The notes: a model not told the origin generated them from the letters alone. A stretch of DNA of 64,000 nucleotides from Thalassococcus_A lentus (GCF_028023555.1 NZ_JAQIOY010000003.1:372001-436000); one strand, 5' to 3'; counted from the stretch's first letter, positions 1 to 8,278 are shown. Numbers and translations: made by a program.

Positions 1-48
1 GGAATGACGCATGGCCGCCACGCAGCGTGCGCAAGTGTTTTTGTACTC

Positions 49-77
49 TTGGCGCAGACCCACCGGCTGCCTATAAG
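49..77 (+). promoter_or_regulatory. Putative sigma-70 promoter of hisB
   Basis: A TTGGCG hexamer (49-54) is followed after exactly 17 bases by TATAAG (72-77), 27 bases before the hisB start codon. This matches the housekeeping -35/-10 layout. It is a pattern match only; a start site further upstream, outside the window, is possible. Confidence 0.4.
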
Positions 78-103
78 GCCGTCAAGCGACTGAGGAGTGT
101 GCC

Positions 104-691
104 ATGCGCCGCGCGCAAGTATCCAGAAAAACGGCAGAAACCGAGATCACGGTCGACATCGACCTTGACGGAACAGGCCAGTATGACAACCAGACCGGTG
201 TCGGGTTCTTTGATCATATGCTGGATCAACTGGCGCGCCACGCGCTGATCGACATGCGCATCACCGCCAAAGGCGATCTGCACATCGACGATCACCACAC
301 GGTCGAGGATACCGGTATCACGCTGGGACAGGCCCTGAGCCAGGCCATGGGCGACAAACGCGGCATCCGCCGTTACGGTGCCTGCCAGTTGCCGATGGAC
401 GACGCACAGGTTTCCTGTGCGCTGGACCTGTCTGGCCGCCCCTACCTGATCTGGAATGTCGAAATGCCAACCCAGAAGATCGGCAGCTTTGATACCGAAC
501 TGGTGCGGGAATTCTTTCAGGCCTTCAGCACGCATGGGGGCATAACGCTGCACGTCGACCAGATCCATGGCTTTAACAGCCACCACATCGCAGAAGCCGC
601 CTTCAAGGCCGTAGCCCGGTCGCTGCGCGATGCTCTGGAACACGATCCGCGAAAAAGCGATACGATTCCATCAACCAAAGGGGCGCTGTGA
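104..691 (+). CDS. hisB: Imidazoleglycerol-phosphate dehydratase
   Basis: This enzyme dehydrates imidazole-glycerol phosphate to imidazole-acetol phosphate in histidine synthesis. The 195-residue protein is the usual length of the monofunctional bacterial form, without the N-terminal phosphatase domain found in enterobacterial HisB. Two metal-binding histidine motifs characteristic of the family are visible: DDHHTVED near residue 62 and NSHHIAEAA near residue 158. The ATG is preceded by GAGGAG at 92-97 with suitable spacing. It leads the his cluster hisB-hisH-hisA-hisF-hisE on the same strand, though two oppositely oriented genes interrupt the run, so it may be co-transcribed only with hisH. 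Confidence 0.97.
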   Translation: MRRAQVSRKTAETEITVDIDLDGTGQYDNQTGVGFFDHMLDQLARHALIDMRITAKGDLHIDDHHTVEDTGITLGQALSQAMGDKRGIRRYGACQLPMDDAQVSCALDLSGRPYLIWNVEMPTQKIGSFDTELVREFFQAFSTHGGITLHVDQIHGFNSHHIAEAAFKAVARSLRDALEHDPRKSDTIPSTKGAL

Positions 692-770
692 TACGCGCCC
701 TGCAGATGCCTGCACGGTATTCTGAAATGATTCAAGATAGTTAACCACCTAGACAAGGCCGCGGGCGACC

Positions 771-1403
771 ATGCTGACAGCCATCATCGACTACGAAAGC
801 GGGAACCTGCATTCGGCGGAAAAAGCCTTTCAGAAGATGGCTGCCGAGGTTGGCGGCAGCGTCGTTGTGACCTCAGATCCGGATGTGGTCAGCAAAGCTG
901 ATCGTCTGGTTCTGCCCGGCGACGGGGCATTCCCGGCCTGCGCCGAAGCTCTGCGCGGTTCCGGTTGCTTTGCCGCAATGGTCGAGGCCGTCGAAGAGCG
1001 GGGCCGCCCGTTTCTGGGCATCTGCGTCGGCATGCAGCTGATGGCGGATGAAGGGCTGGAATACCAACAGACCGACGGGCTGGGCTGGATCAACGGAACA
1101 GTGGGTCGGATCGAACCGGACAACGCTTCGCTCAAAGTGCCGCATATGGGCTGGAATGATCTGGTTATCGACACCCCGCATCCAGTGCTCGAAGGCATCG
1201 AGACCGGTGATCACGCCTATTTTGTTCATTCCTACCAGATGCGCATGCACAGTCCGGAACAGCGGTTGGCCCATGTGGACTATGGCGGCGATGTCACGGC
1301 AATTGTCGGAACGGGCACCCGAATTGGCCTGCAATTCCACCCGGAAAAAAGTGCCGCCACCGGCCTGCGCATGATTGCCAACTTCCTGCGTTGGATGCCC
1401 TGA
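771..1403 (+). CDS. hisH: Imidazole glycerol phosphate synthase, glutaminase subunit
   Basis: HisH hydrolyses glutamine and channels ammonia to HisF, which forms imidazole-glycerol phosphate and AICAR. The 210-residue class I glutamine amidotransferase shows the nucleophile elbow FLGICVGMQ with the catalytic cysteine at about residue 85. It also has the C-terminal His-Glu pair in LQFHPEKS near residue 190. It lies 79 bases after hisB on the same strand. The partner HisF is encoded 2.2 kb downstream, beyond a DUF2147 gene, hisA and an SDR gene. A strong hairpin follows the stop codon. Confidence 0.97.
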   Translation: MLTAIIDYESGNLHSAEKAFQKMAAEVGGSVVVTSDPDVVSKADRLVLPGDGAFPACAEALRGSGCFAAMVEAVEERGRPFLGICVGMQLMADEGLEYQQTDGLGWINGTVGRIEPDNASLKVPHMGWNDLVIDTPHPVLEGIETGDHAYFVHSYQMRMHSPEQRLAHVDYGGDVTAIVGTGTRIGLQFHPEKSAATGLRMIANFLRWMP

Positions 1404-1438
1404 CGCGCTGGATTTGCGGTTAGTCTGCGCACACAAAA

Positions 1439-1465
1439 ATGCCGCGCCTGTGTCAGGCGCGGCAT
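1439..1465 (-). terminator. Strong hairpin terminator between convergent hisH and DUF2147 gene
   Basis: A perfect 12-base stem (1439-1450 with 1454-1465) encloses a 3-base loop. A T-rich tract follows it only when read on the minus strand, so it best serves the DUF2147 gene. It may also stop hisH transcription by stem strength alone. Confidence 0.8.
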
Positions 1466-1518
1466 AGAAAACCAGATCAGGCCACTGTGCACGACCCAAA
1501 TCCCCAAGGTTTTTTGTT

Positions 1519-1899
1519 TTATTTGACGCGGCTCCAGGTCTGCTTTTTGCAGATCGGACCAACGCAGCCGGACACTTTGAGTGTATTGCCCGAAAGCGCC
1601 ATTTTGGATTTGTAGGTCTTGCCTGTCGAAGGCTGCCAGATTTTGCCCGACTTGTAGCTGCCGCTGCCCGAGGGAACCATGTCCCACACAAGGCGCTTGC
1701 CGAGGTTGGCCGATTTGTACTCACCGCTGGAATTGAACGTGCGGCTGATCACGCCGCAGATTTTCGAACCGCAGGCAGACATCGTGACATGCGCATAGGC
1801 GCCATCATCCACCTGAGTTTTCCACACACCCTGAACGGGATCGGCCATTGCAGCCCCCGCGCCCAGAACAAAGGCTGCTGCCAATGCCAAAGTTTTCAT
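1519..1899 (-). CDS. DUF2147 family secreted protein
   Basis: This is a 126-residue exported protein of the DUF2147 family, whose biochemical role is not established. Residues 1-21 form a clear signal peptide (KTL, hydrophobic core, AMA cleavage site). The mature part has the family pattern of a GVWKT start, four cysteines and a basic C-terminal WSRVK. The start at 1899 is chosen because a strong GGAGGAG ribosome site lies just upstream and the signal peptide begins there; in-frame codons further upstream give an implausible extension. It sits divergently inside the his cluster, between hisH and hisA, which is a common place for it in this family of bacteria as far as I recall. Confidence 0.85.
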   Translation of the reverse strand: MKTLALAAAFVLGAGAAMADPVQGVWKTQVDDGAYAHVTMSACGSKICGVISRTFNSSGEYKSANLGKRLVWDMVPSGSGSYKSGKIWQPSTGKTYKSKMALSGNTLKVSGCVGPICKKQTWSRVK

Positions 1900-1950
1900 T
1901 TTTTCATCTCCTCCCGAAATCGTGCCTACAGACTGCCCGCCACACCCCCT

Positions 1951-1966
1951 GTCAATCAAGATTGAC
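1951..1966. promoter_or_regulatory. Perfect dyad (putative operator) between DUF2147 gene and hisA
   Basis: GTCAATC-AA-GATTGAC is a perfect 7-base inverted repeat with a 2-base centre. It lies in the 135-base divergent intergenic region. On the minus strand it contains TTGACA, a consensus -35 hexamer pointing toward the DUF2147 gene. A protein bound here could block that promoter and affect hisA. The binding protein is unknown. Confidence 0.45.
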
Positions 1967-2034
1967 GTTCGGTCCGCTTGCATATGTCCTCACGTCACAT
2001 TAAGCGACGGGCAACATTTCAAAGGAAATCTGCG

Positions 2035-2757
2035 ATGATCCTCTATCCAGCGATCGACCTGAAAGATGGCAAAGCGGTTCGCCTTCTGCGCGGCGACATG
2101 GACAAGGCAACTGTGTTCAATGACGATCCGGCAGCACAGGCGTTGGAATTCGTGGCGGCAGGTTGCGAATGGCTGCATCTCGTTGATCTCAATGGCGCTT
2201 TCGCTGGCGAGCCGGTCAATGCGGCTGCTGTTGAGGCAATCCTTGCGCAAACCGGCACGCCGGCGCAGCTCGGTGGCGGCATTCGCGACATGGCCACGAT
2301 CGAAGCATGGCTGTCCAAGGGGCTCGCGCGCGTGATCCTCGGAACAGTTGCGGTTGAGAACCCGGATCTGGTCCGTGAGGCCGCCCGGGCATTTCCGGGC
2401 AAGATTGCCGTCGGGATCGACGCCAAGGATGGCCGAGTCGCAACGAAAGGCTGGGCCGAGGTCACCGATGTTCAGGCCACAGAGCTCGCGAAAAGCTTTG
2501 AAGATGCCGGTGTCGCCGCAATCATCTACACTGATATCAATCGCGACGGTGCTATGCAGGGACCCAATGTTCAGGCCACGGCTGAACTGGCGGCTTCCGT
2601 CACCATTCCTGTCATCGCATCAGGCGGCGTTTCGTCCATAAAGGACCTGATCGCCCTTCGGGATTGCGGTGCGCAGTTGAACGGCGCAATTTCGGGTCGC
2701 GCGCTTTATGACGGGGCGATCAACCTCGAAGAGGCGATCGCCGTCCTGCACAGCTGA
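2035..2757 (+). CDS. hisA: Phosphoribosylformimino-AICAR-phosphate isomerase
   Basis: HisA carries out the Amadori isomerisation of ProFAR to PRFAR in histidine synthesis. The 240-residue (beta/alpha)8 barrel is the standard length. Its first catalytic Asp lies in YPAIDLKDG near residue 8 and the second in YTDINRDG near residue 170. The phosphate-binding loop IASGGVSS is present near residue 200. The start at 2035 gives the canonical MILYPAIDL N-terminus and has AAAGGAAA upstream; an extension to 1978 would add 19 residues with no family support. The next his gene, hisF, is separated by a gene on the other strand. Confidence 0.97.
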   Translation: MILYPAIDLKDGKAVRLLRGDMDKATVFNDDPAAQALEFVAAGCEWLHLVDLNGAFAGEPVNAAAVEAILAQTGTPAQLGGGIRDMATIEAWLSKGLARVILGTVAVENPDLVREAARAFPGKIAVGIDAKDGRVATKGWAEVTDVQATELAKSFEDAGVAAIIYTDINRDGAMQGPNVQATAELAASVTIPVIASGGVSSIKDLIALRDCGAQLNGAISGRALYDGAINLEEAIAVLHS

Positions 2758-2776
2758 CCAGACGAGCGAAGCTGGC

Positions 2777-3532
2777 TCAGATTGAACCAGCTTCCACCAT
2801 ATAGTTGTTGGCCGTGCACATCGCTGAATCGTCGGACGCCAGAAACAGCACCATCCGCGCCACGTAGTGCGGCTCGATCAGATCAGGAAGGCACTGACGT
2901 GCGCGGTGCTTTTCAATAGCGTCTTCGGTCACCCACAGATCTTTTTGGCGCTGTGTCATGATCCAGCCCGGCACGACCGTGTTCACCCGAATGCGGTGAT
3001 CCCCTAAATCGCGGGCCATCGTCCGGGTCATTCCATGCACGGCGGCTTTGGCGGTTGTGTAGGATGGCATGTTCCCCCCTGCTTCCCACCAGCTGTTGGA
3101 CCCCATGTTGATGATCGACCCGCCTCCCGCTTCGATCATGTCGGGCGCCACGGCCTGGATCGCGAAAAACATGTGGCGCAGGTTGGTGGCCTGCCGTTCG
3201 TCCCAATACTCGGGTGTCACGTCTTGCCATCCGTGGCGGTCATCACGCGCCGCATTGTTCACCAGAACATGCGCACCGCCCAAGGCTTCGCGGAGCGAAG
3301 CAACCGCAGCCCGCAGCTGTTCAATGTCACGCAGATCAGCCTTGGCAAAGGCGTGTTCACCTGGCACCTCGTCCAGAACGGCCCGTGCGCCCGCTTCGTC
3401 CATATCAATCACGCCCACCCGGCTGCCCTGCGCTGCAAAGGCACGCACCATATCGGCCCCGATGCCGGATGCACCACCGGTGATTACGACAGTTTTTCCT
3501 TGCAGGCTGGGGTATTGCGCCCATTGTGTCAT
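2777..3532 (-). CDS. SDR family NAD(P)-dependent oxidoreductase
   Basis: This 251-residue classical short-chain dehydrogenase has the TGGASGIG cofactor-binding motif near residue 18, the NNA structural motif near residue 90 and the YxxxK catalytic pair (YTTAK) near residue 154. The first acidic residue after beta-2 (VIDMDEAG) favours NAD over NADP. The substrate cannot be read from the sequence; close relatives are annotated for sugar or polyol oxidation. ATG 3532 is preferred over an in-frame TTG at 3538. The gene lies antisense between hisA and hisF, only 19 bases from the hisA stop, and is unlikely to be a histidine gene. Confidence 0.9.
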   Translation of the reverse strand: MTQWAQYPSLQGKTVVITGGASGIGADMVRAFAAQGSRVGVIDMDEAGARAVLDEVPGEHAFAKADLRDIEQLRAAVASLREALGGAHVLVNNAARDDRHGWQDVTPEYWDERQATNLRHMFFAIQAVAPDMIEAGGGSIINMGSNSWWEAGGNMPSYTTAKAAVHGMTRTMARDLGDHRIRVNTVVPGWIMTQRQKDLWVTEDAIEKHRARQCLPDLIEPHYVARMVLFLASDDSAMCTANNYMVEAGSI

Positions 3533-3624
3533 TGCCAAAGCCTCATGATTTTGTGTTGGTAAATACGCCTAACCCGGCACAGCGCCCCTTCACAAGGGCA
3601 AGGCTTCGCGCTAGGGCAGAACCC

Positions 3625-4383
3625 ATGCTCAAGACACGTATCATCCCCTGCCTCGATGTCGCCGACGGCCGCGTCGTCAAAGGCGTGAATTTTGTCGATC
3701 TGCGCGATGCAGGCGATCCGGTCGATGCAGCCCGCGCCTATGATGCCGCGGGCGCAGACGAAATTTGTTTTCTGGACATCCACGCAACGCATGAAAACCG
3801 CGGCACCATGTTCGACGTGGTGACACGCACCGCCGAGCAATGCTTTATCCCGCTGACCGTCGGTGGCGGGGTGCGGACCGTTGCCGATGTGCGCGCCCTG
3901 CTGCTGGCCGGGGCCGACAAGGTCAGCTTCAATTCCGCTGCGGTTGCCAATCCCGATGTGGTTGCGCAGGCCGCCGATCAGTTTGGCAGCCAGTGTATTG
4001 TCTGCGCCATCGATGCCAAAACCGTCGAGCCTGGACGTTGGGAACTCTTTACACATGGCGGACGGAAACCGACCGGCATTGATGCGGTTGAATTCGCACG
4101 CATGATCGCGGCGAAAGGCGCTGGTGAAATCCTGCTGACGTCCATGGACCGCGACGGCACCAAATCCGGCTTCAATCTGCCGCTGACCCGTGCAATCGCG
4201 GACGCGGTGGACATCCCCGTGATTGCTTCGGGCGGCGTTGGCACGCTCGATCACCTCGTCGAAGGCGTCACAGAGGGCCACGCCAGCGCGGTTCTGGCCG
4301 CCTCGATCTTTCACTTTGGCGAATACACCATTGCGCAGGCCAAGGCGCATATGGCCGCCGCAGGCATCCCGGTAAGACTATGA
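3625..4383 (+). CDS. hisF: Imidazole glycerol phosphate synthase, cyclase subunit
   Basis: HisF uses ammonia delivered by HisH to convert PRFAR to imidazole-glycerol phosphate and AICAR. The 252-residue barrel shows both catalytic aspartates: one in RIIPCLDVADGRVVKG (about residue 11) and one in LLTSMDRDGTKSGFN (about residue 130). The start at 3625 gives the standard MLKTRIIPCLDV N-terminus; the in-frame stretch back to 3526 overlaps the divergent SDR start and lacks family support. The stop overlaps the hisE start as ATGA, so the two are translationally coupled. Confidence 0.97.
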   Translation: MLKTRIIPCLDVADGRVVKGVNFVDLRDAGDPVDAARAYDAAGADEICFLDIHATHENRGTMFDVVTRTAEQCFIPLTVGGGVRTVADVRALLLAGADKVSFNSAAVANPDVVAQAADQFGSQCIVCAIDAKTVEPGRWELFTHGGRKPTGIDAVEFARMIAAKGAGEILLTSMDRDGTKSGFNLPLTRAIADAVDIPVIASGGVGTLDHLVEGVTEGHASAVLAASIFHFGEYTIAQAKAHMAAAGIPVRL

Positions 4384-4691
4384 CCCTTGAAGAACTGGAA
4401 ACCATCGTCGCACGCCGCGCCAATGCATCACCGGACGAAAGCTGGACAGCCAAGCTGCTGGCCAAGGGCCCGGAGAAATGCGCCGAGAAATTCGGCGAAG
4501 AGGCCATCGAAGCCGTGATCGAAGCGGTCAAAGGCGACAAGGCCCGCTTGACCAGTGAAGCGGCTGATGTGCTCTTTCACCTGCTGGTCATGCTACGCGC
4601 CCGCAACGTCGAGATCAGCGCGGTGATGGCCGAGCTGGAGCGCAGGCAAACCCAATCCGGCTTGGCTGAAAAAGCCGCTCGCGGCGACTGA
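4380..4691 (+). CDS. hisE: Phosphoribosyl-ATP pyrophosphatase
   Basis: HisE hydrolyses phosphoribosyl-ATP to phosphoribosyl-AMP, the second step of histidine synthesis. The 103-residue all-alpha MazG-like fold shows the acidic metal-binding pattern KFGEEAIEAVIEA followed by EAADVLFHLLVML. It stands alone, without the fused HisI domain seen in enterobacteria. It overlaps hisF by four bases and closes the his cluster. About 80 bases of GC-rich sequence separate it from the convergent CoA-binding gene. Confidence 0.96.
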   Translation: MTLEELETIVARRANASPDESWTAKLLAKGPEKCAEKFGEEAIEAVIEAVKGDKARLTSEAADVLFHLLVMLRARNVEISAVMAELERRQTQSGLAEKAARGD

Positions 4692-4774
4692 AATCCGGCT
4701 CGTTAAGGCTCGGCTGGCGGATGGGACGGCGGGCGGGGCGCCTTTGCGCCTCGCGCAAACAGCGCCGCAGGCCG

Positions 4775-5242
4775 TCACAGTTTGGATGAAATGACGCCGG
4801 TGTTGAAACCGCCCATGCGCAACTCACCAAAGAGCCGCTGATACTCGATCTTGGGGCAGCGATTCTGCACCACGTCCACACCGCGCGCCTCAGCCGCGGC
4901 GGCGGCTTCATGGTTTTCCACGCCAATCTGCATCCAGACCGTTTTCAGATCGGGAAACACCTCCAGCGCCTGCCCGACGATCGGTGGCACATGTTCCGAG
5001 CGCCGGAAAATATCCACCATGTCCACCGTGTCCGGGCATTCGGACAGATCAGCCAGAATCGTCTGGCCAAAGAGCTCCTTACCGGCATGCCCGGGATTGA
5101 CCGGATAGACCGTAAAGCCACGAAGACTGAGATAACGCGCCACGAAATAGCTGGCTCTGACGGGGTTTGTCGAAACGCCCACCACCGCAATCTCGCGGGT
5201 GCGTTTCAGGATGTCTCTGAGGCGGCGGTCGATGTCATTCAT
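4775..5242 (-). CDS. CoA-binding domain protein (YccU type)
   Basis: This 155-residue single-domain protein has the Rossmann-like CoA-binding fold. It shows an early VVGVSTNPVRASYFVARYL segment, a central VDMVDIFRRSEHVPPIV motif, and a Cys-Pro-Lys (QNRCPKIEY) near the C-terminus, all typical of YccU proteins. The physiological role of the family is not settled. It is read opposite to hisE and in the same direction as the cdsA-like gene, 39 bases away, so it may be last in that transcript. Confidence 0.85.
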   Translation of the reverse strand: MNDIDRRLRDILKRTREIAVVGVSTNPVRASYFVARYLSLRGFTVYPVNPGHAGKELFGQTILADLSECPDTVDMVDIFRRSEHVPPIVGQALEVFPDLKTVWMQIGVENHEAAAAAEARGVDVVQNRCPKIEYQRLFGELRMGGFNTGVISSKL

Positions 5243-5281
5243 TCCAGCACCCTAGGGGCCAGATATCCAGCCGCCAAGTCC

Positions 5282-6226
5282 CTATCCCCAAATCAGATGG
5301 GTCATATGATAGAAAACCGGAGCGGCAAAAATAACGCTGTCCAACTGGTCGAGGAACCCGCCCTGCCCCGGGATCAGATGTGACCAGTCTTTCACGCCCT
5401 TGTCGCGTTTGATCGCCGCGAAAACCAGACTGCCGAACATCCCGGTCACGGATGCCAGCCCGGCCATCAAAGTTGCCCCGACAAGTCCAAAGGGCGTGGC
5501 CCATGCCAGCCCGGCCCCGATGGCCATCGCACACAGGACGCCCACAATCATGCCTTCGATTGTCTTGGGCGACAGGCTGGGCGCGATACGGCGGCGCCCG
5601 AACCGCCTGCCGGCGTAATATTCGAACAGATCCCCAAATTGCACCACCATGGCAAAGAAGACGATCAGCAGGATTGATCTGTCCGACCCGTCGGGCATGT
5701 CATAGGTGATCAGAGCCGGAACATGGCTGATGCAAAAAACGCATATCATCAGGCCCCACTGCATTTCAGCGACGCGTGTGAGAAAGTTGCTGGGGTCCCC
5801 ACGCAGTGCGCTGACTATCGGCAGCAGCAAAAACGCGTAGACCGGAATGAAAACGGTAAACAGGGCCGTCCAGTCAAAGGCAACAAACAGATACTGCAAC
5901 GGCAGGATCACGAAACAGCCCAAAGCCAGCGATAGATGGTCCGCCCGGTGCTTGCGCGCAAACGTCAGAAACTCACGCAGCGCTGCAAAACTGGCAAAAG
6001 CAAAGAGCAGCAACACTCCCGTTCGCCCGCTCAGCACGGCCAGAGAGGTCAGGATCACCAGCCCCCACCACGTATGCACGCGCATGACAAAGGCTTCGAC
6101 CACCGGATTGGCCTTGCCGCTGGGCTGGCGGGCACGCAGGAACTCACCCACAAGGGTCAAACCGATCAGGATTCCAAAGACCCCGAGCGACAGCCCAAGA
6201 ATATCCAATGTGGTCTGGTTGTTCAT
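5282..6226 (-). CDS. Phosphatidate cytidylyltransferase family membrane protein
   Basis: This is a 314-residue polytopic membrane protein of the CdsA family, which makes CDP-diacylglycerol from phosphatidate and CTP. At least seven hydrophobic segments are visible. The C-terminal catalytic signature appears as RIAPSLSPKTIEGMIVG near residue 220. The start at 6226 follows from its ATGA overlap with the upstream acyltransferase gene; the in-frame extension to 6364 is arginine-rich shadow sequence. Pairing with an acyltransferase and separation from the usual uppS-cdsA-dxr context suggest a second CdsA-type enzyme (YnbB-like), but this is inference. Confidence 0.85.
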   Translation of the reverse strand: MNNQTTLDILGLSLGVFGILIGLTLVGEFLRARQPSGKANPVVEAFVMRVHTWWGLVILTSLAVLSGRTGVLLLFAFASFAALREFLTFARKHRADHLSLALGCFVILPLQYLFVAFDWTALFTVFIPVYAFLLLPIVSALRGDPSNFLTRVAEMQWGLMICVFCISHVPALITYDMPDGSDRSILLIVFFAMVVQFGDLFEYYAGRRFGRRRIAPSLSPKTIEGMIVGVLCAMAIGAGLAWATPFGLVGATLMAGLASVTGMFGSLVFAAIKRDKGVKDWSHLIPGQGGFLDQLDSVIFAAPVFYHMTHLIWG

Positions 6227-6906
6227 GGGCCATCCCCGCCGGATGCGCGCGCACCGGGCCGTTCGGGGGCAAGATCCACGAGCGCGTCGGCCGCACGGCG
6301 CAAAAAGCTGTCTTTGTCTTCGCCATCGCGCACATGCACGGGCGCACCAAAGGTGACCGTGCAAATCAAAGGCAAGGGGATCACTTCGCCCTTGGGCATG
6401 ATTTCATTGAGGTTTGCGACCCAAGTTGGCACCAGATCAACATCGGGCCGTGCCTTGGCAATGTTGTACAGACCCGCACGAAATGGCAGCAAAGGGTCCT
6501 CTGTCATGTTCCGGTTGCCTTCCGGAAAGATGATCAGCGACGCGCCTTCATCGATGGCTTCGATGATCTTTTCCATGGGATCTTCGGTTCTCGCATCCGG
6601 CCTGCGATCGATCAGGACGCAATTGAACACCTCTGGCCCCACAAATGCCCGCAGCTTGTTCTTGAGCCAGTAGTCCGCCGCCGCCACAGGGCGGGTCTGC
6701 CGCCGCATATGCGGTGGAAGCACCGTCCAGATCATCGGCATATCCGCATTGCTGACGTGGTTGGCGTAGTAAACCCGCTGAACAGCGACCGGTTCGATCC
6801 CGCGCCAATCCGCACGAACAGCGGTTATGAACCGCGCGACAAAGGCCAGCGCATGGCCCACCGTACGGGCCGCAATCCGGCGTGGAAGGGTAAACAAAGC
6901 AACCAT
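6223..6906 (-). CDS. 1-acyl-glycerol-3-phosphate acyltransferase family protein (PlsC-like)
   Basis: PlsC-type enzymes acylate lysophosphatidate to phosphatidate at the inner membrane. The 227-residue protein has the catalytic NHVSNAD (the HX4D motif) near residue 57 and the glycerophosphate-binding FPEGNR near residue 132. An N-terminal hydrophobic/amphipathic stretch is present. ATG 6906 is chosen over a GTG two codons upstream; neither has a good ribosome site. It overlaps the CdsA-like gene by four bases, so its phosphatidate product may feed the next enzyme. Whether it is the main PlsC or an ornithine-lipid type acyltransferase is not determinable here. Confidence 0.85.
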   Translation of the reverse strand: MVALFTLPRRIAARTVGHALAFVARFITAVRADWRGIEPVAVQRVYYANHVSNADMPMIWTVLPPHMRRQTRPVAAADYWLKNKLRAFVGPEVFNCVLIDRRPDARTEDPMEKIIEAIDEGASLIIFPEGNRNMTEDPLLPFRAGLYNIAKARPDVDLVPTWVANLNEIMPKGEVIPLPLICTVTFGAPVHVRDGEDKDSFLRRAADALVDLAPERPGARASGGDGP

Positions 6907-6977
6907 CGTCACAGATTAGTGACAGAGCAAAAGCCGAATGAAAAGGGATCGATGCGGCAGTCCGAGGCTGGACTGTA

Positions 6978-7067
6978 TGGCGGAGGCTCAGGGATTCGAA
7001 CCCTGGGGACGCTTTCACGCCCGCCGGTTTTCAAGACCGGTGCATTCGACCACTCTGCCAAACCTCC
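6978..7067 (-). tRNA. tRNA-Ser (anticodon UGA)
   Basis: Read on the minus strand the gene starts GGAGGTT and ends AGCCTCC-G-CCA, giving a 7-base acceptor stem with one G-T pair and an encoded CCA (6978-6980). The anticodon stem CCGGT/ACCGG flanks the loop CTTGAAA, so the anticodon is TGA. There is a long variable arm (GGGCGTGAAAGCGTCC region) as expected for serine, and a T arm with GGTTCGAATCC. It lies between the PlsC-like gene and the SPOR gene. Confidence 0.97.
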
Positions 7068-7286
7068 GTCTGGCATCAGATAAACCGATGAATGCGATTC
7101 TAAAAGCATGCTTCGGGGAAAAACTGCCAATTGCAGAACAGCAGGCTTTTCAGAACGGCTTCAAAAGGGTACAGTTACAGGTAATGGGCCGAGATGAGCC
7201 CAACACGAGGCAGAATTTCAAAACACCGGGGCGCTTAATGATCCCGGTTATCCGCAATTGCGGAATACAGAGGCAAGAGGCAGAAC

Positions 7287-8213
7287 ATGAGCAAGGTTTT
7301 CCAGGCACAGTCCCCGGCCCGTAGAAGCAGGATACTGCGTAACTCCGTGCTTTTGCTCGGATATTTCGTGCTGTCCGCCTGTGCTGACGGCCAGATGCCA
7401 GCGTTCCTTCAGGCCAAGGCAGACGGCGGCGAAGAGATCGTAGCACGGGCTGCGACAGGTGGTGGCGCGACAACCGAACGCGACATCGAAGCACCGGAAA
7501 TCTTTCAGGCAACCGAAGCAGGCCTTTGGGACGGTCGTCCATCGCTTGGTGGCGTTTGGGTCGCACATCCCGATGTAAGCGAACCGGGACGCGTGATTAT
7601 TCGCAACGAACAGAACGGTCAGTTCGTGATTGGCGCCCTCTTCCGCCGTGAACGCCAAAGCCCCGGCCCCAGAGTGCAGGTGTCGTCCGACGCGGCGGCC
7701 GCTCTGGGTATGCTGGCAGGCGCGCCATCCAACCTCAATGTAGTCGCACTGAAGCGCGAAGAAGTGGCCGCAGAGCCGCCTCAGACGCCGGCGCCAGTCA
7801 ATCTGGCCGAGGCAGTGCCCGCAGCACCGGACGTCACATCCGGCGCGCTTGATCCCGTTGTATCCGGTGCCGCTGCTGCGATCGAAACCGCATCTGCCGC
7901 GCCGTTGAAACCGGCAGCGCCAGCCGCATCCCCTACCCCGGCCGCCGCCAAGCCGCCAGCGCCGCAGGCGGCTAGCAAACTGTCCAAGCCATTCATCCAG
8001 ATCGGTATCTTCAGCGTCGAACAGAACGCCAAGAACACAGCGACAGCCATGCGTCAGGCCGGCATGGTGCCAACAGTCAAAAAGCACAACTCGAAGGGCA
8101 AGACCTTCTGGCGCGTCGTGGTTGGCCCAGCGACCACCAAGTCGGACATGAGTGCGCTGCTCAAGAAAATCAAAGCGCAAGGCTTTGAAGACGCCTACGC
8201 CGTCAGCGGCTGA
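7287..8213 (+). CDS. SPOR domain-containing lipoprotein
   Basis: This 308-residue protein probably binds denuded glycan strands of peptidoglycan at the division site through its C-terminal SPOR domain (about residues 230-308). The N-terminus carries a hydrophobic segment ending in VLSAC, a lipoprotein signal with the cysteine near residue 32. The middle (about 160-230) is a low-complexity Ala/Pro linker. An AGAGG precedes the ATG. It sits directly upstream of a D,D-carboxypeptidase gene but is separated from it by a good terminator. The N-terminal half is conserved-looking (SLGGVWVAHPDV) but I do not recognise a named domain; some relatives are called RlpA-like. Confidence 0.85.
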   Translation: MSKVFQAQSPARRSRILRNSVLLLGYFVLSACADGQMPAFLQAKADGGEEIVARAATGGGATTERDIEAPEIFQATEAGLWDGRPSLGGVWVAHPDVSEPGRVIIRNEQNGQFVIGALFRRERQSPGPRVQVSSDAAAALGMLAGAPSNLNVVALKREEVAAEPPQTPAPVNLAEAVPAAPDVTSGALDPVVSGAAAAIETASAAPLKPAAPAASPTPAAAKPPAPQAASKLSKPFIQIGIFSVEQNAKNTATAMRQAGMVPTVKKHNSKGKTFWRVVVGPATTKSDMSALLKKIKAQGFEDAYAVSG

Positions 8214-8240
8214 GGCTTCTGACACCTCGTTCAAGGCACA

Positions 8241-8278
8241 AAGCCGGGTCTGCAACAGATGCAGTGCCCGGCTTTTTC
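8241..8278 (+). terminator. Rho-independent terminator after the SPOR gene
   Basis: AAGCCGGG (8241-8248) pairs with CCCGGCTT (8267-8274), with an inner CTGCA/TGCAG stem, and a run of T follows. It separates the SPOR gene from the carboxypeptidase-tmk-holB operon. Confidence 0.85.
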
